From: Arthrobacter sp. B0490
GTDB lineage: Bacteria; Actinomycetota; Actinomycetes; Actinomycetales; Micrococcaceae
DNA length: 64,000 bases
Reading direction: 5' to 3'
Assembly (NCBI RefSeq): GCF_002929355.1
Contig: NZ_PJIR01000003.1
Span: 372,001-436,000, forward strand
The first letter of the stretch is position 1. The number at the start of each line of letters is the position of its first letter. The position numbers were made by a program, and so were the translations under genes. Positions 19,068-27,151 of the stretch are shown piece by piece. The notes beneath the pieces were generated by a model, which saw only the letters and a list, made by a program, of their open reading frames with translations, searched no databases and was not told the DNA's origin.

Positions 19068-19748
19068 GTGACCAGTAGAGCAACCGACCACCGCTGGGGC
19101 CTCACGGCCCCGGCGGTGGTCGCCCTTTTCCTCCTCGCCGGCTGCGGTTCCGCGGACGGCACCTCCACCACGTCGCCGTCGCCGGCCGCGAGTTCCTCGG
19201 CTGCGGCCCCGAGCGCTTCGGCTGCACCCTCGGCCGCACCCTCGGCCGCTCCGCCGGCAGCGGCGCCGACCGCTCCTGCCCAGCCGGCCGTCCTTCCCGC
19301 CTCCGCCCCGGTGACCCTCGAGATCCCGACGATCGGAGTGAGGACGGACCTGCTCCGCCTCGGCCTCCGCGAGAACCAGAGCCTCGAAGTGCCGCCCGAC
19401 GGCCCCGGCGCCCCCGCGAGCTGGTACGACCAGTCCCCCACCCCGGGCGATCGGGGACCCTCGGTGATGCTCGGCCACGTCAACGCGACCGACGGCGGCA
19501 AGGGTGTCTTCGCCGATCTCCGGGCACTGAAGGCCGGCGACCGGATCAGCGTCGCGCGTGAGGACGGTACGACGGCTGTCTTCGAGTTCCAGCGCGGTGA
19601 GGCCTACCAGAAGGACGAGTTCCCGACCGTCCGGGTGTACGGCAACACCGCGGGCTCCGAGCTGCGGCTCATCACGTGTGACGGCTACAACCCGGACACC
19701 GGGGAGTTCGACGACAACTACGTCGTGTACGCCACCCTCGTCCTCTAG
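19068..19748 (+). CDS. Class F sortase-like lipoprotein
   Basis: This 226-aa exported protein has a hydrophobic segment followed by a lipobox-like LLAGC26, then an Ala/Ser/Pro-rich linker to about residue 80, then a sortase domain. H137 (VMLGHVN) and C204 (LRLITCDGYN) match the catalytic His and Cys of class F sortases. The usual catalytic Arg after the Cys is not visible: the C-terminal 22 residues contain no arginine. It may be divergent or inactive, or use R200. The start is GTG at 19068. It follows the CHRD-like gene by 12 nt, suggesting an enzyme-substrate pair. Confidence 0.75.
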   Translation: MTSRATDHRWGLTAPAVVALFLLAGCGSADGTSTTSPSPAASSSAAAPSASAAPSAAPSAAPPAAAPTAPAQPAVLPASAPVTLEIPTIGVRTDLLRLGLRENQSLEVPPDGPGAPASWYDQSPTPGDRGPSVMLGHVNATDGGKGVFADLRALKAGDRISVAREDGTTAVFEFQRGEAYQKDEFPTVRVYGNTAGSELRLITCDGYNPDTGEFDDNYVVYATLVL

Positions 19749-19749
19749 G

Positions 19750-19781
19750 AGGACGTCCCGCACGCGGGCTCGGGCCGTCCT
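19750..19781. terminator. Hairpin between sortase gene and convergent ABC permease
   Basis: AGGACG (19750-19755) pairs with CGTCCT (19776-19781), with an inner CCCG/CGGG helix. It spans the few bases between the two convergent stop codons. Confidence 0.5.
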
Positions 19782-20610
19782 ACCGCAGGAACAGCTTCCG
19801 GAGGCGCAGGGTGGTGAGGAGCATCCCGACGGCGATCATCGCGAGGAAGTAGCCGAGGTGGATCGTCGTCGCCGGTGTGAACGTCGCGACGGTGATCTGG
19901 CGCAGGAGTTCGACGCCGTGCCACAGGGGCAGCGCCTGGATGAACCACTGGATGCCCTGCGGGTACACACCGAGCGGGTAGAACGTGGCCGAGAACAGGA
20001 ACATCGGGAGCATCACGAAGTTGATCCACTCCATCTGCTGGAACGTCTTCATGAAGCTGGTGATCCCCATGCCGAAGGACGCGAACCCGAACGCGATCAG
20101 CACGGATGCGGGGATCACCAGCAGCGCCACGGGTGTGGTGAGGAGACCCATCAGGGCCATGACCACGGTGAACCCAGTGGCGTACAGGGCCCCCCGCAGC
20201 AGGGCCAGGAAGATCTCCCCGATCGCGACGTCGAGCGGGCCGAGCGAGGTGTACAGCATCCCCTGGTACAGCTTGGCGAAGTTCATCTTGAAGAAGACGT
20301 TCCACGTGCTGTCGTAGACGGCGCCGTTCATCGCCGAGACGGCGAGCAGTGCGGGCGCGATGTACGCCGCGTAGCTGATCTCCTGCCCGCCCGGCCCCTC
20401 GACCGTGCCCACCAGTGCGCCGAGGCCCACGCCCATGGACACGAGGTAGAGCACGGGCTCGAAGAAACCGGACACCATGATCAGCCAGTTGCTGCTGCGG
20501 GTGGCCAGGAGTCCGCGCGCGATGACGGCCTTCGCGTTGCGCGAGTAGAGCGCGGCCAGGGGCCGTGTGGACCCGGAGAGCACGTAGTCCCCTGCTGCGA
20601 CCCGGCTCAC
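19780..20610 (-). CDS. ABC-2 type exporter permease (second)
   Basis: This 276-aa membrane protein of the ABC-2 family (DrrB/NodJ type) has about six hydrophobic helices. The family signature region LFSATFYPLGVYP before the last helices is visible. The start is GTG at 20610, overlapping the stop of the upstream permease by 4 nt. It works with the neighbouring permease and the DrrA-like ATPase as an exporter; the substrate (drug, lipid or polysaccharide) is unknown. Confidence 0.88.
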   Translation of the reverse strand: MSRVAAGDYVLSGSTRPLAALYSRNAKAVIARGLLATRSSNWLIMVSGFFEPVLYLVSMGVGLGALVGTVEGPGGQEISYAAYIAPALLAVSAMNGAVYDSTWNVFFKMNFAKLYQGMLYTSLGPLDVAIGEIFLALLRGALYATGFTVVMALMGLLTTPVALLVIPASVLIAFGFASFGMGITSFMKTFQQMEWINFVMLPMFLFSATFYPLGVYPQGIQWFIQALPLWHGVELLRQITVATFTPATTIHLGYFLAMIAVGMLLTTLRLRKLFLR

Positions 20611-21476
20611 GCGCCGAGCCTCCTCGCGTAGACCGACCGTGCCCGACGGAGACCGACGACGGCGAGGACCACGAGGAACAGCACGTGGACGGCGGCGAGC
20701 CAGAGGGGCACGTGGTGCCCGTACGTGAGGGCGCGGCCGAGTTCCGTCCCGTGCCAGAGCGGGGAGATCCAGCCGATCCACCGCAGGAACACCGGGAGGG
20801 TGTCGAGCGGGAAGAACGTCCCGGAGAAGAGGAACAGCGGCGTGACCACGAACCGCATCACGAGGGCGAACTGCCCCTTGTCCTCCTCGATGCTCGCCGA
20901 GTAGGCCAGGAGCGGCAGGCCGAAGGCGAGGCCGCTCAGGACCGCGACCGGGATGACCGCGATGCCCGTGGCGGACGGCGCGGCGCCGAACAGGGCCACG
21001 ATGAGGAAGTACACGACGGTCGTCGCCGTCAGGCGGGCCGTGATGGCCAGGACGTGGCCGTCGACGATCTGGTGCGTACCGAGGGGCGAGGCGTGCGGGC
21101 CGTAGTACACCCTCCTCCACTTGAACCCATCCATCACGGGGTAGGTGAACTCGGTGGCGGCCGTCATGATCGTCGCGGAGGCGAGCAGGGCCGGTGCGAT
21201 GAACGCGAGGTAGCTGACGCCGCCGAGCGCACCTGCTGCGTTCCGGTCGACGAGCGTCGCGAGGCCCACACCCATCGCGAAGAGGTACATGACCGGCGTA
21301 CCGACGCTCGAGGCGAGCAGGGTCCAGCGGTAGCTGTTCATGGCGCGGAGGACGTGTTCGGCGTAGTACCAGGACCCGAACTTCCGGGCCCGCGCCGCCG
21401 ATACCTCCGGCGGATGGGCGTGCAGCCGGTACGGCGGTGCGACGGCCTGCCCGCCCGCGGGGACGGGCTCAGTCAA
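20607..21476 (-). CDS. ABC-2 type exporter permease (first)
   Basis: This 289-aa ABC-2 permease is paralogous to its downstream neighbour. It has six hydrophobic helices and the segment LFSGTFFPLDTLP in the family's signature position. The start is TTG at 21476, overlapping the ATPase gene end by 8 nt. About 35 hydrophilic residues precede the first helix. Two different permease subunits with one ATPase suggest a heterodimeric pore. Confidence 0.88.
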   Translation of the reverse strand: MTEPVPAGGQAVAPPYRLHAHPPEVSAARARKFGSWYYAEHVLRAMNSYRWTLLASSVGTPVMYLFAMGVGLATLVDRNAAGALGGVSYLAFIAPALLASATIMTAATEFTYPVMDGFKWRRVYYGPHASPLGTHQIVDGHVLAITARLTATTVVYFLIVALFGAAPSATGIAVIPVAVLSGLAFGLPLLAYSASIEEDKGQFALVMRFVVTPLFLFSGTFFPLDTLPVFLRWIGWISPLWHGTELGRALTYGHHVPLWLAAVHVLFLVVLAVVGLRRARSVYARRLGA

Positions 21477-22410
21477 CGAGGCTCCTCCCGGTCAGACGCA
21501 GGAACACGTCCTCGAGGGAGGATCGCCGGACGAGGGAGGTCAGGGGCCGCAGCCCGCGGGAGACCACCTGCTCGAGCGCCGCCTCGCCGTCCCGCGCGTA
21601 GATGAGCACGCGGTCCGGCAACGGTTCGAGTCGCTCGCCGATCCCCTGCAGCTCCCCGGCCACCGTGGTGTTGCGCTCCGACCCGAAGCGCAGTTCGAGG
21701 ACCTCGCGCGTCGAGTGCTCGCGGATGAGCTGGGCCGGCGCCCCCTCCGCCATGATCCTGCCCTTGTCGACCACGACGAGCCGGTCGCACAGTTGCTCGG
21801 CCTCGTCCATGTAGTGCGTGGTGAGGATCAGCGTCACCCCGGACTCCTTGAGCCGGAACAGGCGGTCCCACAGGATGTGGCGGGCCTGCGGATCGAGGCC
21901 CGTGGTCGGTTCGTCGAGCAGGAGGATCCTCGGTTCGTTGATCAGCGAGCGGGCGATCGTCAGGCGCCGTTTCATGCCTCCCGAGAGCGCGTCGACCTTC
22001 GCGCCGGCCTTGTCCGTGAGCTGGGCGAACTCCAGCAGCTCGTCGGCCTTCGGCCGCAGGTAGCTCATCGGGAGTCCGAAGTAGCGGCCGTAGACGAGCA
22101 GGTTGTCGCGGACGCGCAGTTCCTCGTCGAGGTTGTCCTGCTGGGGGACGACGCCCAGGTGCGCGCGCACCTCGGGGCCGTGCTCCTGCGGGTCGAGGCC
22201 CATGATGGTGAGCTGCCCCGACGTGCGCTGGGAGACACCGCCGATCATGCGCATGGTCGTGGACTTCCCCGCGCCGTTCGGCCCGAGCAGGCCGAACGAC
22301 TCGCCCGCGGGGACGTCGAAGGAGATCCCGTCCACGGCCCTGAAATCACCGTAGTGCTTGCTGAGCCGGTGTGCGGAGATGACCGGCGGAGCGGGAGGGG
22401 TCGTAGGCAC
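21469..22410 (-). CDS. DrrA-type ABC exporter ATPase
   Basis: This 313-aa ATPase belongs to the daunorubicin-resistance/NodI group. Walker A GPNGAGKST is near residue 45, Q-loop VVPQQDNLD near 90, signature LSGGMKRRL near 144, Walker B ILLLDEPTTGLD near 163 and the H-loop TTHYMDEAEQL near 199. The C-terminal 80 residues match the extra domain of this group, ending in SSLEDVFLRLTGR. The start is GTG at 22410 with TAGGCT 6 nt upstream. It heads a three-gene exporter operon. Confidence 0.92.
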   Translation of the reverse strand: MPTTPPAPPVISAHRLSKHYGDFRAVDGISFDVPAGESFGLLGPNGAGKSTTMRMIGGVSQRTSGQLTIMGLDPQEHGPEVRAHLGVVPQQDNLDEELRVRDNLLVYGRYFGLPMSYLRPKADELLEFAQLTDKAGAKVDALSGGMKRRLTIARSLINEPRILLLDEPTTGLDPQARHILWDRLFRLKESGVTLILTTHYMDEAEQLCDRLVVVDKGRIMAEGAPAQLIREHSTREVLELRFGSERNTTVAGELQGIGERLEPLPDRVLIYARDGEAALEQVVSRGLRPLTSLVRRSSLEDVFLRLTGRSLVD

Positions 22411-22416
22411 CCGCCC

Positions 22417-22422
22417 AGCCTA
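22417..22422 (-). promoter_or_regulatory. -10 box TAGGCT of the exporter operon
   Basis: TAGGCT on the minus strand ends 6 nt before the GTG at 22410; the expected transcript starts at the start codon. Confidence 0.5.
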
Positions 22423-22429
22423 GGTGATG

Positions 22430-23323
22430 CTAGGCGGAGGCGGACCGACGCTCGGCCGCGTCGACGACGTTGGTCAGGAGCATCGCCCGGGTCATGGGGC
22501 CCACGCCCCCGGGGTTCGGCGACAGCCAGCCGGCCACGGACGCCGCGGCGGGGTCGACGTCGCCCGTCAGCCTCGCCTTGCCCGTCGCCGGGTCCTCGAC
22601 GCGGCTGACCCCGACGTCGAGCACGATCGCTCCGGGCTTGAGCTGCTCCGCCGTGATCATGTGCGGGATCCCCGCCGCGGCGACGACGACGTCGGCGCGG
22701 CCGAGGTGATCGGCGAGGTCGACGGTGCCGGTGTGCGCGAGGGTCACGGTCGCGTTGACCTGCTTGCGCGTGAGCAGCAGTCCCAGCGGGCGCCCGACCG
22801 TCACCCCTCGCCCGACCACGAGCACGTCGAGCCCCTTGAGGGCGACGTCGTGCCGGAGCAGGAGCTCCACGATCCCGTGCGGCGTGCAGGGCAGCGGCGA
22901 CTCCATGGGCCCGTTGACGTTGAGGACCAGCTTGCCCAGGTTGGTGGGGTGCAGGCCGTCGGCGTCCTTGGCCGGGTCGATGCGCTCGAGGATCGCGTTG
23001 GTGTCGATGTGCGCGGGCAGGGGGAGCTGCACGATGTAGCCGGTCGTGGCGTCGTCGCCGTTCAGGTCGTCGAGGACCGCCTCGAGCTCCTCCTGCGTGA
23101 TGGTGTCGGGCAGGTCCCGCCGGACCGAGGTGATGCCGACCTCCGCGCAGTCGCGGTGCTTGCCGGCGACGTAGGAGGCGCTGCCGGGATCGTCCCCCAC
23201 GAGGACCGTCCCGAGCCCGGGCGTGACGCCGCGCTCGCGCAGCGCCGTCACACGCTCGGCGAGTTCGGCCTTGATCCGGGCTGCGGTCGCCTTGCCGTCA
23301 AGGATGCGGGCTGTAGTGCTCAT
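22430..23323 (-). CDS. folD: Methylenetetrahydrofolate dehydrogenase / methenyltetrahydrofolate cyclohydrolase
   Basis: This 297-aa bifunctional folate enzyme interconverts 5,10-methylene-, 5,10-methenyl- and 10-formyl-THF with NADP. The segments [17 protein letters not shown] (near 35-51, with the catalytic-region K in the following AGKHRDC), a D-G-L-HP-type segment ([11 protein letters not shown]) and [16 protein letters not shown] (NADP site) are characteristic. It starts inside the end of the small cysteine-rich ORF and lies downstream of glyA. The cluster is therefore built to process the methylene-THF that glyA makes. Confidence 0.95.
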   Translation of the reverse strand: MSTTARILDGKATAARIKAELAERVTALRERGVTPGLGTVLVGDDPGSASYVAGKHRDCAEVGITSVRRDLPDTITQEELEAVLDDLNGDDATTGYIVQLPLPAHIDTNAILERIDPAKDADGLHPTNLGKLVLNVNGPMESPLPCTPHGIVELLLRHDVALKGLDVLVVGRGVTVGRPLGLLLTRKQVNATVTLAHTGTVDLADHLGRADVVVAAAGIPHMITAEQLKPGAIVLDVGVSRVEDPATGKARLTGDVDPAAASVAGWLSPNPGGVGPMTRAMLLTNVVDAAERRSASA

Positions 23324-23495
23324 GGGAATCGTCCTCGTCCAGTTGCTGGTCCGGCTGCTTGTCCAGTTGCTCGAGCAGGAATGCCTTGCCGCGGTCGCAG
23401 CAGCCGGTGAAGCAGCACTCCGGAGCGGGGATGTCGAAGTCCGTCGACGCGGCGGCCTGCGAGGTGAGGGCGCCGGGCGGGAGCTGGACTACCAC
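23298..23495 (-). CDS. Cysteine-rich small protein between glyA and folD
   Basis: This is a 65-residue reading frame with a GTG start (23495) that overlaps the last codons of glyA, and a TGA inside the start of folD. It thus fills the gap and couples both neighbours. The centre is [19 protein letters not shown] (residues 27-45), with two CC pairs spaced as CCxxxCC, followed by an acidic, Gln/His-rich tail. The two vicinal cysteine pairs suggest metal or Fe-S binding or a redox role; this is inference. I do not recognise a family. AGGAGG precedes the GTG but very closely, so a start a few codons later by coupling is possible. Confidence 0.55.
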   Translation of the reverse strand: MVVQLPPGALTSQAAASTDFDIPAPECCFTGCCDRGKAFLLEQLDKQPDQQLDEDDSHEHYSPHP

Positions 23496-24796
23496 TCCTC
23501 CTGGCCCGGGTAGAGCGGGAAGTCGGCGGCGAGCGCCGACACGCGGGCACGGAGCGCCTCGACGTCGGGGGCGGGCTTCAGCGCGGCGGCGATGATCTCG
23601 CCGACCTCGGTGAACTCGGCGGCTCCGAAGCCCCGGGTGGCGAGCGCGGGGGTGCCGATCCGGAGGCCGGAGGTGACCATCGGCGGGCGTGGGTCGAACG
23701 GGACGGCGTTGCGGTTGACCGTGATGCCCACGGAGTGCAGCACGTCCTCCGCCTGCTGGCCGTCCAGCGACGAGTTGCGCAGGTCCACCAGGACGAGGTG
23801 GACGTCGGTCCCTCCGGTGAGTACCGACACGCCGTGCTCGGTGACGTCGGACGCGGTGAGGCGGTCCGCGATGATGCGCGCACCCTCCAGCACGCGGTCC
23901 TGGCGTTCCTTGAACTCGGCCGAGCCGGCGATCTTGAAGGCCGTGGCCTTGCCCGCGATGACGTGCATGAGCGGCCCGCCCTGCTGGCCGGGGAAGACGT
24001 TCGAATTGATCTTCTTGGCCCACTCCTGCTTGGCGAGGATCACCCCGGAGCGGGGCCCGGCGAGCGTCTTGTGCACCGTGGAGGTGACGACGTCGGAGTA
24101 CGGGACGGGGCTGGGGTGCACGCCCGCGGCGACCAGGCCGGCGAAGTGCGCCATGTCGGTCCACAGGAGCGCGCCGACCTCGTCGGCGATGGACCGGAAG
24201 GCGGCGAAGTCGAGCTGGCGCGGATAGGCCGACCAGCCGGCGATGATCACCTGGGGCTTCTCGGCGAGGGCCTGCTCGCGGACGCGCTCCATGTCGAGGC
24301 GGTGGGTGTCCTCCTCGACACCGTAGGCCGCGACCTCGTAGAGCTTCCCGGAGAAGTTGAGCTTCATGCCGTGGGTGAGGTGCCCGCCGTGCGCGAGCGA
24401 CAGGCCCATGATCTTGTCGCCCGGCTTGATCATGGCGGAGAGGGCCGCGGCGTTGGCCTGCGCGCCGGAGTGCGGCTGGACGTTCGCGAACTCCGCCCCG
24501 AACAGCGCCTTGACGCGCTCGATGGCGAGGTTCTCCGCCACGTCGACGTGCTCGCAGCCGCCGTAGTAGCGGCGGCCGGGGTAGCCCTCGGCGTACTTGT
24601 TGGTGAGGACGCTGCCCTGGGCCTCGAGGACCGCGCGGGGCGCGAAGTTCTCGGAGGCGATCATCTCGAGCGTGTCGCGCTGTCGCGCGAGCTCGTCGCG
24701 GAGGACGGCGGCGATCTCCGGGTCCACCTCGGACAGGGGCGCATTGGTGACTGAATCGGCGGCAGCGTGGGACGGGGCCATGGGCGAGGTGGTCAT
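23489..24796 (-). CDS. glyA: Serine hydroxymethyltransferase
   Basis: This 435-aa PLP enzyme converts serine and THF to glycine and methylene-THF. It shows [20 protein letters not shown] near the N-terminus and the PLP-lysine segment [15 protein letters not shown] near residue 240. GGAEFAN-type and [12 protein letters not shown] motifs are also present, all typical of SHMT. The ATG at 24796 has GAAGGA 7 nt upstream. The 5' leader carries a ZTP riboswitch, so expression should rise when 10-formyl-THF runs low and ZTP accumulates. folD follows after a tiny ORF. Confidence 0.97.
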   Translation of the reverse strand: MTTSPMAPSHAAADSVTNAPLSEVDPEIAAVLRDELARQRDTLEMIASENFAPRAVLEAQGSVLTNKYAEGYPGRRYYGGCEHVDVAENLAIERVKALFGAEFANVQPHSGAQANAAALSAMIKPGDKIMGLSLAHGGHLTHGMKLNFSGKLYEVAAYGVEEDTHRLDMERVREQALAEKPQVIIAGWSAYPRQLDFAAFRSIADEVGALLWTDMAHFAGLVAAGVHPSPVPYSDVVTSTVHKTLAGPRSGVILAKQEWAKKINSNVFPGQQGGPLMHVIAGKATAFKIAGSAEFKERQDRVLEGARIIADRLTASDVTEHGVSVLTGGTDVHLVLVDLRNSSLDGQQAEDVLHSVGITVNRNAVPFDPRPPMVTSGLRIGTPALATRGFGAAEFTEVGEIIAAALKPAPDVEALRARVSALAADFPLYPGQEEW

Positions 24797-24885
24797 CGGT
24801 CGATCCTTCTCTGGGTTCCGCAAGGGGTCAGCGTGTCGCGGACCGGCGGATCGATGTCCGCCCGGCCGCTCATGGAACGTGACCC

Positions 24886-24998
24886 GCGGCCCAGGCGTGC
24901 GATCCGTGGTCTGCACTGGAGGCCAGGCTCTCCCGGGGGACCCTGGTTCCGCGCCGCTTCCTGGTGGTTGCCCACCCTACGCCAGTCGCAACGCTCCC
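24886..24998 (-). ncRNA. ZTP (pfl) riboswitch upstream of glyA
   Basis: The minus-strand leader contains the conserved pieces of the pfl/ZTP aptamer in order: GCGACTGGCG (about 24991-24980); a GGTGG-GCAA-CCACC hairpin with a GNRA loop; AGGAAGCG (consensus GGGGAGCG); a variable stem; then ACGCCTGGGC (about 24898-24889; consensus CCGCCUGGGC). It ends about 90 nt before glyA. A GGCGGA/TCCGCC hairpin at 24845-24862 may be part of the expression platform. ZTP riboswitches are known in front of glyA, folD and purH in actinobacteria. The call is by eye and was not tested with a covariance model. Confidence 0.85.
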
Positions 24999-25090
24999 AT
25001 GCTAGCTGCACTGCGCGTCGCGTCGCCACCGGCGCCCGTGCCGCCCGGAATACGGCGGAACCGGTGGCGGTTCTCGGTGAGGAGAGCGGC

Positions 25091-26266
25091 ATGCCTGCAG
25101 GCGGGCGCCGCAGTGAGGAGTCGGACGGCATGCGCGGGACGGAGCAGCGGGAAGCGGCGGGGTCCCTGGTCCGCCAGGTGCGTGTCGTCGTGATCGGCGC
25201 CGGCCAGGCGGGGCTGAGCAGCGCCTACCACCTGGCCCGGCGGGGCCTCGCACCGCACCGCGACGTCGTGGTGCTCGACGCCAATCCGGCCCCGGGCGGA
25301 GCGTGGCTGCACCGCTGGCCCTCCCTGACCTTCGATGCCGCCCATGCGCTGCACAGCCTTCCGGGCTTCCCCCTCGGGACGCCGGATCCGCAGGAGCCCG
25401 CCTCCGCCGTCGTGAACCGCTACTACGGCGCCTTCGAGCGTGAGTTCGGGCTGCCGGTGATCCGGCCGGTCTCCGTGCTCCGCGTCGAACCGGACGGACT
25501 CGGCGCGGAGCGCCCCCTGAGGGTCACGACGACGGGCGGCACGTGGATCGCCGACGTCGTCGTCAACGCGACGGGCACCTGGGACCGCCCGTACTGGCCC
25601 TACTACCGCGGTCGGGACGTGTTCGCCGGACGCCAGCTGCACACGCACGACTTCCGGTCGGCGACCGAGTTCACCGGGCAGCGTGTCCTCGTCGTCGGCG
25701 GCGGGACCTCCGCGGTGCAGTTCCTGCTGCAGCTGGAGGAGGCCGGTGCGCGGACCACGTGGTCCACGCGCCGTCCGCCCGCCTTCACCCGTCGTGCGTT
25801 CGACCCGGAGTGGGGTCGGGAGGTCGAGGCGGAGGTCTCCGCGCGGACGAGCGCCGGCCTCCCTCCAGCCAGCGTCGTGTCGGTCACCGGCCTGTCGCTC
25901 ACCCCGCGGTACCAGGCGGGGATCGACGCCGGCATCCTCGTCTCGCGCGGTCCCCTCACCGGCCTGCGCGAGCACTCGGCGGTCTTCGCCGACGGCTCCG
26001 AGGAACCCGTCGACGCGGTCCTCTGGGCGACGGGCTTCAGGGCCGCGCTCGACCACCTGGCCCCCCTGCGCCTCCGGGAGCCGGGCGGCGGCATCCGGAC
26101 TGACGGCGTACGGGTGGCGAAGGAACCGCGGCTCCTCCTCGTCGGCTACGGCGCCTCGGCATCGACGCTCGGTGCATCCAGGGCCGGCCGTGCGGCGGCG
26201 ATCGCGGCGATGGACGGGCTGCGGGACCTCGCGCCCCGCCCGGAGGCTACCGGTACGCTGGCTTAG
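25091..26266 (+). CDS. Flavin-dependent monooxygenase-like oxidoreductase
   Basis: This 391-aa protein is related to flavin-containing/Baeyer-Villiger type NAD(P)-binding oxidoreductases. The FAD motif VVVIGAGQAGLSS lies at about residues 32-44, the second dinucleotide fold VLVVGGGTSAVQ near 198, and the ATG motif VVNATGTWDRP near 155. The PGGAWLHRWPSL segment is typical of small-molecule monooxygenases of this group. The substrate is unknown. The start is the ATG at 25091 with GAGGAG upstream; the ATG at 25130 is an alternative. purU begins directly after its stop. Confidence 0.8.
   Translation: MPAGGRRSEESDGMRGTEQREAAGSLVRQVRVVVIGAGQAGLSSAYHLARRGLAPHRDVVVLDANPAPGGAWLHRWPSLTFDAAHALHSLPGFPLGTPDPQEPASAVVNRYYGAFEREFGLPVIRPVSVLRVEPDGLGAERPLRVTTTGGTWIADVVVNATGTWDRPYWPYYRGRDVFAGRQLHTHDFRSATEFTGQRVLVVGGGTSAVQFLLQLEEAGARTTWSTRRPPAFTRRAFDPEWGREVEAEVSARTSAGLPPASVVSVTGLSLTPRYQAGIDAGILVSRGPLTGLREHSAVFADGSEEPVDAVLWATGFRAALDHLAPLRLREPGGGIRTDGVRVAKEPRLLLVGYGASASTLGASRAGRAAAIAAMDGLRDLAPRPEATGTLA
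26254..26259 (+). promoter_or_regulatory. -10 box TACGCT inside the monooxygenase gene, for purU
   Basis: TACGCT ends 7 nt before the GTG start of purU (26267) and lies within the last codons of the upstream gene. purU may therefore have its own leaderless promoter. Confidence 0.4.
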
Positions 26267-27127
26267 GTGGACTCCCCCGACGCATCGCCCTCGTACTCCC
26301 TCACGCTGTCCTGCCCCGACAGGCCCGGCATCGTCCACGGCGTCTCCGGTGCCCTGGTGGGGGTCGGCGCGAACATCACGGAGTCGCAGCAGTACGGCAG
26401 CCCGGACACGGGCACCTTCTTCATGCGGGTCGAGCTCACCACCGGAGCGGGACTGCAGGATCTCCGGGCGGCCCTCGAACCCGTCGCCGCGGGCTTCGGC
26501 ATGCAGTGGTCGCTCGCCGCGTCCGCCCGGCGCACCCGGACGCTCATCATGGTCTCGAAGGCCGCGCACTGCCTCAACGACCTCCTGTTCCAGCACCGCT
26601 CGGGCACTCTCGCCATCGACATCCCCGTCATCGTGTCCAACCACCGGGACCTCGAGGGCCTCGCCGCGTTCTACGGCATCGAGTTCCACCACATCCCCGT
26701 GACCCCCGGGACCAAGCACGAGGCCGAGGATGCGCTGCGCGCCCTGATGGACCAGCACGACATCGAGCTCGTCGTCCTCGCGCGCTACATGCAGATCCTC
26801 AGCGACGGGCTCTGCGAGGACCTGCGCGGTCGCGCCATCAACATCCACCACTCGTTCCTGCCCTCCTTCAAGGGCGCCCGCCCCTACCACCAGGCCCATG
26901 CGCGCGGCGTCAAGCTGATCGGCGCCACCGCACACTACGTCACGGCGGCACTCGACGAGGGCCCGATCATCGAGCAGGAGGTCATCCGCGTCGACCACGC
27001 GCGCACGGCCGAGCACCTGGCGTCGATCGGGCGCGAACTCGAGGGACGCGCCCTGGTGCAGGCCGTGCAGTGGCATGCGGAGCGGCGGGTACTGCTCGAC
27101 GGGCGTCGCACGATCGTCTTCAACTGA
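26267..27127 (+). CDS. purU: Formyltetrahydrofolate deformylase
   Basis: This 286-aa enzyme hydrolyses 10-formyl-THF to THF and formate, balancing the one-carbon pool. An N-terminal ACT-like domain (LTLSCPDRPGIVHGVS) is followed by the formyltransferase fold. INIHHSFLPSFKGARPY near 190 and VIRVDHARTAEHL near 240 are diagnostic for PurU. The start is GTG at 26267, touching the stop of the monooxygenase gene. It sits next to glyA and folD, so folate one-carbon flux is handled by this whole region. Confidence 0.95.
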   Translation: MDSPDASPSYSLTLSCPDRPGIVHGVSGALVGVGANITESQQYGSPDTGTFFMRVELTTGAGLQDLRAALEPVAAGFGMQWSLAASARRTRTLIMVSKAAHCLNDLLFQHRSGTLAIDIPVIVSNHRDLEGLAAFYGIEFHHIPVTPGTKHEAEDALRALMDQHDIELVVLARYMQILSDGLCEDLRGRAINIHHSFLPSFKGARPYHQAHARGVKLIGATAHYVTAALDEGPIIEQEVIRVDHARTAEHLASIGRELEGRALVQAVQWHAERRVLLDGRRTIVFN

Positions 27128-27139
27128 CGCCTGCTGGCC

Positions 27140-27145
27140 TAGGCT
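27140..27145 (+). promoter_or_regulatory. -10 box TAGGCT of the gamma-carbonic-anhydrase-like gene
   Basis: TAGGCT is followed by a 6-nt gap and then the ATG at 27152; no Shine-Dalgarno sequence is present. Confidence 0.5.
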
Positions 27146-27151
27146 GGCGCC

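Noticed and set aside
19068-19748. Classical housekeeping class E sortase for the LASTG protein
   Set aside because: The domain and lipoprotein N-terminus fit class F better, it lies 15 kb from the LASTG protein, and the usual class E features (TLTTC, multiple helices) are absent.
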